NCBI RefSeq assembly: GCF_036322805.1
Contig: NZ_AP027272.1
Span: 1,240,001 to 1,304,000 of the forward strand
Direction: 5' to 3'
From: Planctobacterium marinum
Lineage (GTDB): Bacteria > Pseudomonadota > Gammaproteobacteria > Enterobacterales > Alteromonadaceae
DNA: 64,000 nt
Below the pieces are notes generated by a model, which saw only the letters and a program-made list of their open reading frames with translations, was not told the DNA's origin and made no database searches. The translations under genes were made by a program, and so were the position numbers. Positions 56,233 to 64,000 of this stretch are shown piece after piece. Within the stretch, counting starts at the first letter, position 1; every line of letters begins with the position of its first letter.

Positions 56233-56667
56233 TTAGCACAGACCTGCTGCCTGACAGCCGCCGCCTTGAGTCCAGGTAATGGCTCCATTGGATTCCACAC
56301 CAGACAGAGTATAGGTCTCAGTTGCAGTGATACCACTTACTACACTGGCAGCCGGCGTCACTGTGATGGTGTAGGGGTCACCTCCGGTACCTGCTCCGCC
56401 AAATGCGATAGTGTTCACCAAATCAGAAGCTGTCCAACCAGATTGTACTGTCAACGTAGAACAATCCGCTGGAGAGCCGGTTTGCACGCACACTTCCATG
56501 GCTGTTTTTGCAGGGCTGGCTGCTGAGATGACTTCACTATAGGAAGCCCGAGCAGAGTAGCTCTGGTAGGCAGGTAGGGCAATGGCTGCCAAAATACCGA
56601 TAATTGCCACAACAATCATCAGTTCTATCAGTGTAAAACCTTTTTGGTTGTTTTCGACTTGATTCAT
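56233..56667 (-). CDS. pilA: Type IV major pilin PilA
   Basis: The 144-residue prepilin has a ten-residue leader ending KG, then [20 protein letters not shown], the conserved N-methylphenylalanine helix with E5 of the mature pilin. PilD cuts after the glycine. The globular part has four cysteines ([15 protein letters not shown] and [10 protein letters not shown]), enough for two disulfides; the C-terminal pair would close the D-region. A terminator follows immediately, so pilA is probably expressed as a strong monocistronic message. GGAGAT lies just before the ATG. Confidence 0.93.
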   Translation of the reverse strand: MNQVENNQKGFTLIELMIVVAIIGILAAIALPAYQSYSARASYSEVISAASPAKTAMEVCVQTGSPADCSTLTVQSGWTASDLVNTIAFGGAGTGGDPYTITVTPAASVVSGITATETYTLSGVESNGAITWTQGGGCQAAGLC

Positions 56668-56988
56668 TTTCTATCTCCAGTTGCGCAATTATGCGGCTTA
56701 ATATTTGTAGCTTTATTTTAAGTCAGACCAGTCATTTATCAGAATTGAAAAATTTCCGGGCTTTCCAAACTCAGTATAGAAGGCAATTCTCATTGGGCAA
56801 GTTTGCCAACCCTTCTTAAGTTTGTATCGACAAGATTAGACACAAATTTGTACTTGTAAAAGGATGTAATTTGATAACTGATTCTCAAACGACGACTTTT
56901 TGTACGAAAAACCTCCTGAACTGTGAAGTTGCTCACAAAACATTTTCGCTATTCAGGAGGTCAGCTGAAGATTGGATTGTTAATTGGG
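56668..56988. other. Intergenic region between nadC and pilA
   Basis: This 321-bp region carries the leftward pilA promoter and the nadC terminator. I could not find a sigma-54 type GG/GC pair with correct spacing. A short palindrome GGCAA-GT-TTGCC lies at 56796-56807, about 130 bp upstream of pilA, a possible regulator site. No gene is seen. Confidence 0.5.
56908..56961 (-). terminator. Two-tier terminator after nadC
   Basis: An outer perfect 10-bp stem (ACCTCCTGAA and TTCAGGAGGT, 56912-56921 and 56952-56961) encloses an inner 5-bp hairpin (TGTGA and TCACA). On the minus strand the outer stem is followed by TTTT, 28 bp after the nadC stop. Confidence 0.65.
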
Positions 56989-57909
56989 TTAATTGCTTAA
57001 CCGCAGAGAGAGGTCGATAGCCTTAATATTCTTGGTAATGGCGCCAGAGGAAATAAAATCTACCCCTGTATTGGCAATTTCATGTAAACGCTCTGCTTCT
57101 ACATTACCGGAAACCTCCAGCTTGCATTGTCCTTGGTTTATGGCAACGGCCTTTTCCACATCAGCAAGGCTGAAATTATCTAACATGATAATGTCGGCTC
57201 CTGCAGAGATAGCTTGTTTAAGCTCTGATAGATTTTCCACTTCAACCTCAACCAGCAAGCGGTTATCTCTTTTCCGGGCTGTTGTGATTGCCGCTGTGAT
57301 GCTGCCACAACCCATGATGTGATTTTCTTTTATCAGAAATCGGTCGTACAAACCAATGCGATGATTGGCACCACCACCACAAGTAACCGCATACTTTTGC
57401 CCATAACGCAGGCCGGGAATAGTTTTTCGGGTGTCTAATATCTGAGTATTAAAACCGACTAATAATTCAGCGTAATGAGCTACTTCAGTGGCCGTTGCAG
57501 ATAAAGTCTGAGCGAAGTTGAGAGCGGTGCGTTCCCCGGTGAGAATTGCACGGGTATTACCTATAATCTCAAACAGAGTATCACCAGCTTGATGGGCTTG
57601 GCCATCTTGAGTATGCCATATTATGTCGAGGCCATCATCGAGCAACATAAAGGTTTCTTCTACCCAAGCTTTACCCACAAAAATGCAATTTTCTTTGCAG
57701 ATCACTGCCGCATGTGCCGTGTCGTCTTCAGCAATCAGGCTGGCGGTAACATCGTAATTGAGCATAGCTCGCAGTTGTTGTTTGGCAATCTCTGGCGTCG
57801 GAATGCCGTTTGCTAACTGTTGGAAAGGGGACTCGCCGAGGTCTTGCCAGAGACTGGTGAGCACTGACAGCGTGATCTCGGCGTCGAGTAAAGTCTGGAA
57901 CTGGGTCAT
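56989..57909 (-). CDS. nadC: Quinolinate phosphoribosyltransferase (decarboxylating) NadC
   Basis: The 306-residue type II phosphoribosyltransferase converts quinolinate and PRPP to nicotinate mononucleotide in de novo NAD synthesis. Conserved elements are ILTGERTALNFAQTLSATAT, the substrate loop ILDTRKTIPGLRYGQKYAV, GGGANHRIGLYDRFLIKENH, and C-terminal LEVSGNVEAERL with GVDFISSGAITK. Its location by ampD and pilA is usual in gammaproteobacteria. A two-tier terminator follows. Confidence 0.97.
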   Translation of the reverse strand: MTQFQTLLDAEITLSVLTSLWQDLGESPFQQLANGIPTPEIAKQQLRAMLNYDVTASLIAEDDTAHAAVICKENCIFVGKAWVEETFMLLDDGLDIIWHTQDGQAHQAGDTLFEIIGNTRAILTGERTALNFAQTLSATATEVAHYAELLVGFNTQILDTRKTIPGLRYGQKYAVTCGGGANHRIGLYDRFLIKENHIMGCGSITAAITTARKRDNRLLVEVEVENLSELKQAISAGADIIMLDNFSLADVEKAVAINQGQCKLEVSGNVEAERLHEIANTGVDFISSGAITKNIKAIDLSLRLSN

Positions 57910-58027
57910 GAGCTTATTGCACTAAAATTAATCTAAATGGGGCGAATTGTTTAGACGCGCGACTGTATACAAAGGCGAAGTATCTTACAATTGCTTTTTG
58001 ATTCCACACGTCACTGAATCCACCCTG

Positions 58028-58546
58028 TCACAAAGGTCTCAGCGTTAAAGTGTCACCGCGCTGCGAAAATTCTAACTGTTTTAAGACACTCATACCCAAC
58101 AATATTTCCGGTCCTTGCATGCCAGGATTAATATTACCGATAACATTAGTAAGCTGAATGTTACCTAATTCCAGAGAAGGAATGCTGGTGCGGTATACGG
58201 TGACGGTTCCGTTGGCAGTGATGCTTCTGCCTGGAGCACCTTTTTGCAGACCTAGCTTTTCTGCCACTGCCAACGGGATGGAAACGTTAGTGGCGCCGGT
58301 ATCCACTAAAAATACAACTTCTTGACCGTTGATCTTGCCACTGGAAACGTAATGTCCATAGCGGTTGCGCTTCAATACTACAGTTGGCTTGCCGTTTTCG
58401 TACCGACTTTCGGGTCGCTCATTGGGATTGAATTGTGCCAACAGAGAATCTTCAAAAAGCACGCTGATCAATGCAAGTCCAACTAGCCAGGCCAGAATAA
58501 ACATGCCCGTACCTAATCGTGAAGTGGTTTTTTGTTCAGCCGACAA
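58028..58546 (-). CDS. Retropepsin-like aspartic protease, membrane-anchored (TIGR02281 type)
   Basis: The protein has one N-terminal membrane segment (about 13-31) and a C-terminal single-lobe aspartic protease domain with VFLVDTGATNVSIP, the DTGA motif of clan AA proteases, and the later GPEILLGMSVLKQLEF. As a single lobe it should dimerise to be active; the domain would face the periplasm. The substrate is unknown. No ATG is available: the frame begins at TTG 58582, but TTG 58546 has GGAG six bases upstream and gives about 172 residues, so I prefer it. It lies upstream of nadC in the same direction, divergent from ampD. Confidence 0.82.
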   Translation of the reverse strand: MSAEQKTTSRLGTGMFILAWLVGLALISVLFEDSLLAQFNPNERPESRYENGKPTVVLKRNRYGHYVSSGKINGQEVVFLVDTGATNVSIPLAVAEKLGLQKGAPGRSITANGTVTVYRTSIPSLELGNIQLTNVIGNINPGMQGPEILLGMSVLKQLEFSQRGDTLTLRPL

Positions 58547-58649
58547 AAGTTGCTCCAAATAAAAGGGAAAAAATGCCAACAAAAACTAACACTGCTGACG
58601 CTAAATTCCAAAAAAATCATGTAATAATACGTACAAATAAAGATTTAGG

Positions 58650-59198
58650 ATGAAATCATTGGATATCAAAAACGGGTGGTTGCAACAGGTTGAAAAATGC
58701 GTAACGACTCATTTTGATCAGAGACCTGAGGGCGTAAGCCCATCGTTGCTGGTTATTCACAATATCAGTTTACCGCCCGGTGAATTTGGTGGCGGATACG
58801 TGCAGCCTTTCTTCATTGGTAAGTTAAATCCTGCAGAGCATGTGTTTTTTAAAGAGATTTATCAAATGCGGGTTTCTGCCCATTGCTTAATTGAACGCAC
58901 AGGGGCGATTACTCAGTTTGTCAGTTTTGACGAAAGAGCCTGGCATGCGGGACTTTCTGCATTCCAGGGTATTTCGCGTTGCAATGATTTCAGTATTGGT
59001 ATCGAGCTTGAGGGAGCTGATGAGACACCATATGAAGATGCCCAGTACGAAACCCTTGTTGCAATCACAAAATGTTTGATGGTCCAATATCCAGGCATTA
59101 ACTTAGGGCGTATAGTAGGGCACAATGATATTGCCTTTGGCAGAAAAACCGATCCAGGCGTCGCCTTTGATTGGTGCCGCTATCGCCAGGCACTTTAA
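58650..59198 (+). CDS. ampD: 1,6-anhydro-N-acetylmuramyl-L-alanine amidase AmpD
   Basis: The 182-residue cytosolic zinc amidase removes the stem peptide from anhydromuropeptides brought in by AmpG (gene at 12.4-13.8 kb). Zinc ligands H37 (VIHNISLPPGEFGGG), H158 (VGHNDIAFG) and D168 (KTDPG) match E. coli H34, H154 and D164; E119 and K166 complete the site. Loss of AmpD raises AmpR-inducing muropeptides where an ampR-ampC pair exists; none is seen here. ampE follows 19 bp after the stop. Confidence 0.96.
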   Translation: MKSLDIKNGWLQQVEKCVTTHFDQRPEGVSPSLLVIHNISLPPGEFGGGYVQPFFIGKLNPAEHVFFKEIYQMRVSAHCLIERTGAITQFVSFDERAWHAGLSAFQGISRCNDFSIGIELEGADETPYEDAQYETLVAITKCLMVQYPGINLGRIVGHNDIAFGRKTDPGVAFDWCRYRQAL

Positions 59199-59217
59199 CT
59201 ACATTAAGAGAACTTAC

Positions 59218-60033
59218 ATGACCCTGATCAGCTTGTTACTCGTCATTGCATTGGAAAGATTGACTACCAAGTCGAATATCTGGCGCAGTGAAACGTATAT
59301 GTTGCCTTATCTTGATTTTTTGCGCTCAAAGGGTTGGTTATATACAACAAACGCCTGGCAAATTTATCTTGCTGTGGCCATGCCCACGCTTGTGATGTGG
59401 TGGATCTTTTTGAACCTGGAAAGCAGTTTGCTTACCTTGGTGTTAAATCTGGTGGTGTTATTTATTGCTGTTGGCTGTCCTCATATTCGTGCCAAATTTA
59501 AAGGATATCTGCAAGCCTCCAATCGCGGCGATTTTGCCGCCCGTGATTTATACGCTGAGGAACTGAAGTTTATACCAGCTAATGGAATTTCATTTGGGCA
59601 GCACATGGTGTGGATTAACTTTCGCTATTATTTTGCCATTGCATTCTGGTTCTTAATTCTGGGTGGTACCGGGGCGGTGATGTATCTCACGGCACGATTG
59701 CTGGAAAGCCAGGCGCCAGATGAGTCGCAACGTAAAGTGGCAGCCAGAGTCATGACTATTCTGGATTGGGTACCGGCGCGCATCGCTGCTTGCGGCTTTT
59801 TGTTGGTGGGGCATTTTACTCAGGGGGTGAAGTCCTTCAGTAGCTATCTATTTGATTTGACTATCAGTGCCCGCGATATCGTGACCCAGGTAGCGAAGTC
59901 CAGTGAGGAGGTGGAACCCGATACCATGGATTGCACAGAAGAACCCTGCACGCTTTTGCGACTTGCTAAGCGCAATATGATGCTTTTGTTGGCAGTAACA
60001 GCTGTTTTAACCCTTGGTGGGTGGATAAATTAG
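59218..60033 (+). CDS. ampE: AmpE-family inner-membrane protein
   Basis: The 271-residue membrane protein belongs to the CobD/AmpE family: N-terminal MTLISLLLVIALERL, four or so membrane segments, and internal YAEELKFIPANGISFGQHMVWINFRYYFA (in outline). It is encoded with ampD in many gammaproteobacteria, and its role in beta-lactamase regulation is poorly defined. An upstream open frame overlaps ampD, but the ATG at 59218, 19 bp after ampD, is the natural start. A strong terminator lies about 50 bp after the stop. Confidence 0.93.
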   Translation: MTLISLLLVIALERLTTKSNIWRSETYMLPYLDFLRSKGWLYTTNAWQIYLAVAMPTLVMWWIFLNLESSLLTLVLNLVVLFIAVGCPHIRAKFKGYLQASNRGDFAARDLYAEELKFIPANGISFGQHMVWINFRYYFAIAFWFLILGGTGAVMYLTARLLESQAPDESQRKVAARVMTILDWVPARIAACGFLLVGHFTQGVKSFSSYLFDLTISARDIVTQVAKSSEEVEPDTMDCTEEPCTLLRLAKRNMMLLLAVTAVLTLGGWIN

Positions 60034-60081
60034 CCAAAAACAGGTTCATATATCGAGGTCAGACCAGCGCTGACGATACTG

Positions 60082-60110
60082 AAAAAGGCCACGGTTTACG
60101 TGGCCTTTTT
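60082..60110. terminator. Terminator after ampE
   Basis: A perfect 12-bp stem, AAAAAGGCCACG and CGTGGCCTTTTT, has a 5-nt loop and T/A runs on both sides, a strong terminator. Confidence 0.92.
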
Positions 60111-60154
60111 GCTATTTAGCGACTACAACTTAGTAATCTGAAAACCCGATGGGC

Positions 60155-60205
60155 TTTACCTGAGCAAGCAGATTCGATATCCTTCAAAAATTGGTAAGAC
60201 CAATT
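60155..60205 (+). promoter_or_regulatory. pdhR promoter and PdhR operator
   Basis: AATTGGT-AAG-ACCAATT at 60189-60205 is a perfect palindrome matching the PdhR box (ATTGGTnnnACCAAT). TTTACC (60155-60160) and TATCCT (60178-60183), 17 bp apart, would place the start of transcription at the operator, consistent with autorepression by PdhR in the absence of pyruvate. The box is clear; the promoter hexamers are moderate. Confidence 0.8.
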
Positions 60206-60274
60206 TACCTTTTCGTAAAGTGGTAAACACTGACGAAAAAGACTGGTTGAATAGTTTCAACTCAACAGATACAG

Positions 60275-61042
60275 ATGCAAAAAATACAAAATAAAAAATT
60301 GTCTGACATTATTGTTGAACGATTGGAAGCCATGTTGTTGGAAGGGCAATTTCTGGCCGGGCAAAAACTGCCTCCGGAAAGACAGCTAGCCGAACAGTTT
60401 AATGTTTCCAGACCTTCATTGCGCGAAGCGATACAAAAACTGGAAGCCAAAGGTTTACTGCTGCGCAAACAGGGTGGTGGTACTTGGGTTAGCGATAAAC
60501 TGGCACCTAAGGTGACTGATCCTTTAATGCAGTTAATCGCTACCTATCCTGAGAGTCAGTTTGACTTGCTGGAATTTCGTCACGCTTTGGAAGGGATGGC
60601 AGCTTATTACGCCGCGTTGCGTGGTGATGAAGGGGATTTTATGGCCCTGAATCAAGCGCTAACTCGAACTGAGGTGGCTTATAAAGAGGATTGCGTAGAG
60701 CAGCAGGCAGAGTCGCTGGTGGAGTTTTATCTCTGTATGGCCAAAGGCTCTCACAATGTGGTTTTGCTGCACATCATGGGCAACTTGTTGGATGTGTTGA
60801 AAGACAATATCGAAGGCAACCTGGCATTATTGCGCAAGCGACCTGAGGCTTATCGTCAAATCCATCAGCAGCGCAAACAGATTGTAGCCGCGATAGTGTC
60901 GGGGAATCCGGAACTGGCGCGCCAGGCCAGTAATGAGCATCTGGCATTTATAGAAAAAACCCTTCTGGAAATTAATTCAGAGGATTCTCAAATGCAGCGC
61001 GCATTGCGCCGCATTGAGGTGGGGAGCGAACACTCCCATTAA
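60275..61042 (+). CDS. pdhR: Pyruvate dehydrogenase complex repressor PdhR
   Basis: This 255-residue FadR-subfamily GntR regulator has an N-terminal winged helix with KLSDIIVERLEAMLLEGQF, LPPERQLAEQFNVSRPSLRE and EAKGLLLRKQGGGTWV, and a helical ligand domain (about 90-235) with the FCD histidine/aspartate pocket. Pyruvate releases the E. coli protein from DNA. A matching palindromic box lies 70 bp upstream. The gene precedes aceE-aceF as in enterobacteria, with a terminator-like hairpin between pdhR and aceE. Confidence 0.93.
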   Translation: MQKIQNKKLSDIIVERLEAMLLEGQFLAGQKLPPERQLAEQFNVSRPSLREAIQKLEAKGLLLRKQGGGTWVSDKLAPKVTDPLMQLIATYPESQFDLLEFRHALEGMAAYYAALRGDEGDFMALNQALTRTEVAYKEDCVEQQAESLVEFYLCMAKGSHNVVLLHIMGNLLDVLKDNIEGNLALLRKRPEAYRQIHQQRKQIVAAIVSGNPELARQASNEHLAFIEKTLLEINSEDSQMQRALRRIEVGSEHSH

Positions 61043-61047
61043 AATTC

Positions 61048-61078
61048 GGGATGAGTCGCACTGCGATTCGTCCCTTTT
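61048..61078 (+). terminator. Terminator-like hairpin between pdhR and aceE
   Basis: GGGATGAGTCGC, loop ACT and GCGATTCGTCCC form a 12-bp stem (two G-T pairs) followed by TTTT. It would limit read-through into aceE, implying a separate aceE promoter or attenuation, although no second PdhR box was found before aceE. Confidence 0.7.
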
Positions 61079-61144
61079 ACTATGGTAGGTTCTGGTTTTG
61101 ATACCTGGACTTAAAGGTTAAAACGACAAATATAGGAACACAGC

Positions 61145-63817
61145 ATGGCTGATACGATGCAACCAGACTTGGATCCACAAGAAACGCAAGAATGGTTAGA
61201 AGCACTCAATGCAGTACTGGAAGAAGAGGGGGCAGATCGCGCTCACTTCCTGCTGGAATCTTTGATCGATAAAGCACGTCGCAGTGGCGTTCATTTACCA
61301 CACAAATCCACAACGGCATATATCAATTCCATTCCGGCCGGACAAGAGCCGACAATGCCGGGTGACCAAACGATTGAAGCCAAGATCCGCAACGTGATCC
61401 GCTGGAATGCCATGATGATGGTATTGCGCGGCTCTAAGAAAGATTTGGAATTGGGTGGGCATATCTCCAGTTTCCAATCTTCAGCCATGCTTTATGATGT
61501 GGGTTTTAACCATTTCTTCCGTGCTCCGGGTGAGAATGGCGGTGGCGATTATTTATTTGTGCAAGGCCATTCGGCGCCGGGTATTTACTCCCGGTCCTAT
61601 ATTGAAGGTCGTTTAACCGAGGAACAGCTGAATAATTTCCGTCAGGAAGCCAATGGCGAAGGGTTATCGTCGTATCCACACCCGAAATTGATGCCTGACT
61701 TCTGGCAATTCCCCACCGTTTCTATGGGACTGGGTCCAATGCAAGCCATTTACCTGGCACGCTTTTTACAGTACCTCACTGACCGTGGCTTAAAAGACTG
61801 CTCAGATCAGCGGGTTTGGTGCTTTATGGGAGACGGTGAGGTGGATGAGCCAGAATCCTTGGGTGCTATCGGCTTAGCTGCGCGCGAAGGCCTGGACAAT
61901 CTGACCTTCGTCATCAACTGTAACCTGCAACGTCTTGATGGTCCGGTGCGTGGCAACGGCAAGATCATTCAAGAGCTTGAAGGTACTTTCCGCGGTGCAG
62001 GTTGGGAAGTGATCAAGGTTATCTGGGGACGATATTGGGATCCGCTATTGGCTCGCGATACCTCTGGTAAACTGATGGATCTGATGATGGAAACCGTCGA
62101 CGGTGAATACCAGAACTTTAAAGCCAAAGGCGGTGCTTACACCCGTGAGAAGTTCTTTGGTAAATACCCAGAGCTGAAAGAGATGGTAGCCAATATGTCT
62201 GATGATGACATCTGGCGTTTGAATCGCGGTGGTCACGATCCGGTGAAAGTATACGCGGCATATGACAAAGCCACTAAAACCAAAGGTCGTCCTCAGGTAA
62301 TCCTGGCGAAAACTGTTAAAGGTTATGGCATGGGAACCGCTGGTGAAGGTAAGAACATCGCCCACAACGTTAAGAAGATGGATACCGCGGCCATTAAAGA
62401 ATACCGCGATCGCTTCAACATCCCGGTGGCAGATGAAAAGCTTGCTGATTTGCCTTACTACAAGTTTGACGAAGACAGCGAGGAAATGCGCTATCTTAGA
62501 GCGCGTCGCGAGTCCCTCAATGGCTATATGCCCAAGCGTCTACCGCAAAGCTCAGAAACCCTTGAAGCTCCACCTCTAAGCGCCTTCGATGCGGTATTGA
62601 AAGGCTCCAATGGTCGTGAAATCTCTACTACGATGGCATTTGTACGCGTACTGACCGCCATGCTGAAAGACAAGAAAGTCGGCAAGCGCGTAGTACCTAT
62701 CATTCCTGATGAAGCGCGTACCTTTGGTATGGAGGGTTTGTTCCGTCAAGTGGGTATTTACGCCCATGAAGGCCAAAAATACGAACCTCAAGATTCTGAT
62801 CAGGTTGCCTACTATCGCGAAGATAAAAAAGGTCAGGTACTACAGGAAGGGATTAACGAGTTAGGTTCAATGGCGTCTTGGTTGGCGGCAGGTACATCCT
62901 ACTCCATCAATGATTTGCCCATGATCCCGGTGTATATCTATTACTCAATGTTTGGTTTCCAACGTATTGGTGACCTTGCATGGGCCGCCGGTGATTCACA
63001 AGCACGCGGTTTCCTGGTGGGCGGTACGGCCGGTCGTACAACCCTCAACGGTGAAGGTTTGCAGCATCAGGATGGTCATTCTCATGTTCAGGCCAATACG
63101 ATTCCTAACTGTATTACTTACGACCCAACCTACGGTTACGAAGTCGCAGTCGTTGTGCAAGACGGTATGCGCCGTATGTTCCAGGAACAGGAAAACGTGT
63201 TCTACTACATCACGGTAATGAACGAAAACTACGTTCAACCAGCCATGCCTGATGGTGTTGAAGAAGGTATCGTAAAAGGTATCTACAAGCTGGATACCGT
63301 AGAAGCGAAAAAATCCAAGCTGTCGGTTAAGTTATTAGGTTGCGGTACCATTCTTGAGCAAGTGCGCGAAGCGGCTGCACTGCTGGCAGAAGATTTTGGT
63401 GTGACTGCAGAAGTCTACAGCGTTACCTCGTTTAACAACCTTGGCCGCGACGGTCAGGACGTTGAACGTCACAACATGTTAAACCCAACTGCTGATGCAC
63501 AAAAAGCCTACGTCACTGAAGTGCTGGAAGCTGGCGCTAAAGGACCAACTATTGCCGCCACTGACTACATGAAGTCTTTTGCTGAGCAAATTCGCGCTTA
63601 TGTACCAGGGCAATACAAGGTATTGGGTACTGATGGTTTTGGCCGTTCTGACAGCCGAGCTAATTTGCGTCACCACTTTGAAGTGGACGCCAAGTTCGTG
63701 GTACTTGCGGCACTAAGCGAATTACTGAAAGCCGGCGATATCGATGCCAAAGTGGTGACTGATGCCATTGAGAAATTTGGTATTTCAGCTGACAAACTCA
63801 ATCCGCTGTACGCGTAA
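61145..63817 (+). CDS. aceE: Pyruvate dehydrogenase E1 component (homodimeric)
   Basis: The 890-residue thiamine diphosphate enzyme decarboxylates pyruvate and transfers the acetyl group to the lipoyl domain of AceF. The length matches E. coli AceE (887). Key stretches include the N-terminal DLDPQETQEWLEAL, GHISSFQSSAMLYDVGFNHF, the ThDP/Mg motif MGDGEVDEPES then NLTFVINCNLQRLDGPVRGN, and the C-terminal FGRSDSRANLRHHFEVD. aceF begins 18 bp after the stop. Lpd would be expected beyond the window. Confidence 0.98.
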   Translation: MADTMQPDLDPQETQEWLEALNAVLEEEGADRAHFLLESLIDKARRSGVHLPHKSTTAYINSIPAGQEPTMPGDQTIEAKIRNVIRWNAMMMVLRGSKKDLELGGHISSFQSSAMLYDVGFNHFFRAPGENGGGDYLFVQGHSAPGIYSRSYIEGRLTEEQLNNFRQEANGEGLSSYPHPKLMPDFWQFPTVSMGLGPMQAIYLARFLQYLTDRGLKDCSDQRVWCFMGDGEVDEPESLGAIGLAAREGLDNLTFVINCNLQRLDGPVRGNGKIIQELEGTFRGAGWEVIKVIWGRYWDPLLARDTSGKLMDLMMETVDGEYQNFKAKGGAYTREKFFGKYPELKEMVANMSDDDIWRLNRGGHDPVKVYAAYDKATKTKGRPQVILAKTVKGYGMGTAGEGKNIAHNVKKMDTAAIKEYRDRFNIPVADEKLADLPYYKFDEDSEEMRYLRARRESLNGYMPKRLPQSSETLEAPPLSAFDAVLKGSNGREISTTMAFVRVLTAMLKDKKVGKRVVPIIPDEARTFGMEGLFRQVGIYAHEGQKYEPQDSDQVAYYREDKKGQVLQEGINELGSMASWLAAGTSYSINDLPMIPVYIYYSMFGFQRIGDLAWAAGDSQARGFLVGGTAGRTTLNGEGLQHQDGHSHVQANTIPNCITYDPTYGYEVAVVVQDGMRRMFQEQENVFYYITVMNENYVQPAMPDGVEEGIVKGIYKLDTVEAKKSKLSVKLLGCGTILEQVREAAALLAEDFGVTAEVYSVTSFNNLGRDGQDVERHNMLNPTADAQKAYVTEVLEAGAKGPTIAATDYMKSFAEQIRAYVPGQYKVLGTDGFGRSDSRANLRHHFEVDAKFVVLAALSELLKAGDIDAKVVTDAIEKFGISADKLNPLYA

Positions 63818-63835
63818 TCAACCGGGAGAAGAGCA

Positions 63836-64000
63836 ATGAGCAAAGATGTTTTAGTCCCGGATGTGGGCGGAGAAGAAGTCGAAGTTATCGAAGTGTGTGT
63901 CAGTGTTGGCGATACTGTTGAAGCGGAAGATGCGCTGATCACGGTAGAAAGCGACAAAGCCAGCATGGACATTCCTGCGCCATTTGCCGGTAAAGTCAGT
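63836..64000 (+). CDS. aceF: Pyruvate dehydrogenase E2 (dihydrolipoamide acetyltransferase), N-terminal part (3' end outside window)
   Basis: Only the first 55 codons are present. They encode the start of a lipoyl domain: [19 protein letters not shown], then [19 protein letters not shown] with the lipoylated lysine in ESDKAS. GGGAGAAG lies just before the ATG. AceF receives acetyl groups from AceE and forms the complex core. The gene runs off the right edge, so length and number of lipoyl domains cannot be judged. Confidence 0.95.
   Translation, partial: MSKDVLVPDVGGEEVEVIEVCVSVGDTVEAEDALITVESDKASMDIPAPFAGKVS

Noticed and set aside
56783-56810. Sigma-54 promoter (TGGCA...TTGC) before pilA
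   Set aside because: A TGGCA and a TTGC are present on the minus strand, but the GG-to-GC distance is about three bases too short for a -24/-12 promoter.

Overview
The window is about 64 kb of chromosome from a marine-type gammaproteobacterium, most likely an Alteromonadales (Alteromonas/Pseudoalteromonas relatives). This is inferred from gene order: rppH-ptsP-lgt, the complete dcw cell-wall and division cluster running mraZ to lpxC, an M23 peptidase gene just before secA, then mutT, the yacG-zapD-coaE-pilD-pilC-pilA block, nadC, ampD-ampE and pdhR-aceE-aceF. No tRNA, rRNA, CRISPR array, insertion sequence, prophage or integrase was seen. Almost everything is intact and in ordinary coding style, so this is core chromosome with a few accessory insertions.

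Layout. 1-4.1 kb: 3' end of an M14-type peptidase, CYTH/CHAD triphosphatase (ygiF), and a membrane-bound AraC-type regulator. 4.1-10 kb: mutH, rppH, ptsP, lgt, a GNAT acetyltransferase, and thyA in inverted orientation behind two short tandem-repeat arrays. 10.4-22.5 kb: signalling and housekeeping genes, namely a receiver-CheC protein with a PAS-GGDEF cyclase, ampG, two poorly known secreted or cytosolic proteins, rluA, rapA, PIN-PhoH ATPase, receiver-GGDEF cyclase, and a periplasmic transglutaminase-like protein. 22.6-24.1 kb: glpK. 24.4-42.2 kb: the dcw cluster with a recognisable MraZ-type promoter/operator, ending at lpxC and a strong terminator. 42.4-46.6 kb: membrane-anchored LytM-type M23 protein, secA, mutT. 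46.8-52.3 kb: an accessory island with a lipoprotein, a very large secreted reprolysin-like protease with a GlyGly-CTERM tail, and a BlaI-type repressor with an M56-M23 fusion sensor. 52.3-56.7 kb: yacG-zapD-coaE-pilD-pilC and pilA. 57-60 kb: nadC, a retropepsin-like protein, ampD-ampE. 60.3-64 kb: pdhR, aceE and the start of aceF.

How the genes work together. The dominant theme is the envelope: precursor synthesis (murC-G, mraY, ddl), division (ftsL/I/W/Q/A/Z, zapD), lipid A commitment (lpxC), secretion (secA, lgt, pilD), and peptidoglycan turnover (ampG, ampD, ampE, two LytM-family proteins). A BlaR1-like sensor whose antibiotic-binding domain is replaced by a catalytically intact-looking LytM domain, next to its BlaI-type repressor and a pair of matching operators, is the most unusual system here. 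M56-M23 fusions occur elsewhere, but the role of this arrangement is not obvious. Other points worth attention are a terminator-like hairpin between ftsA and ftsZ, loss of pilB from the pilA-D block, and a matching promoter architecture in front of mraZ and lpxC.
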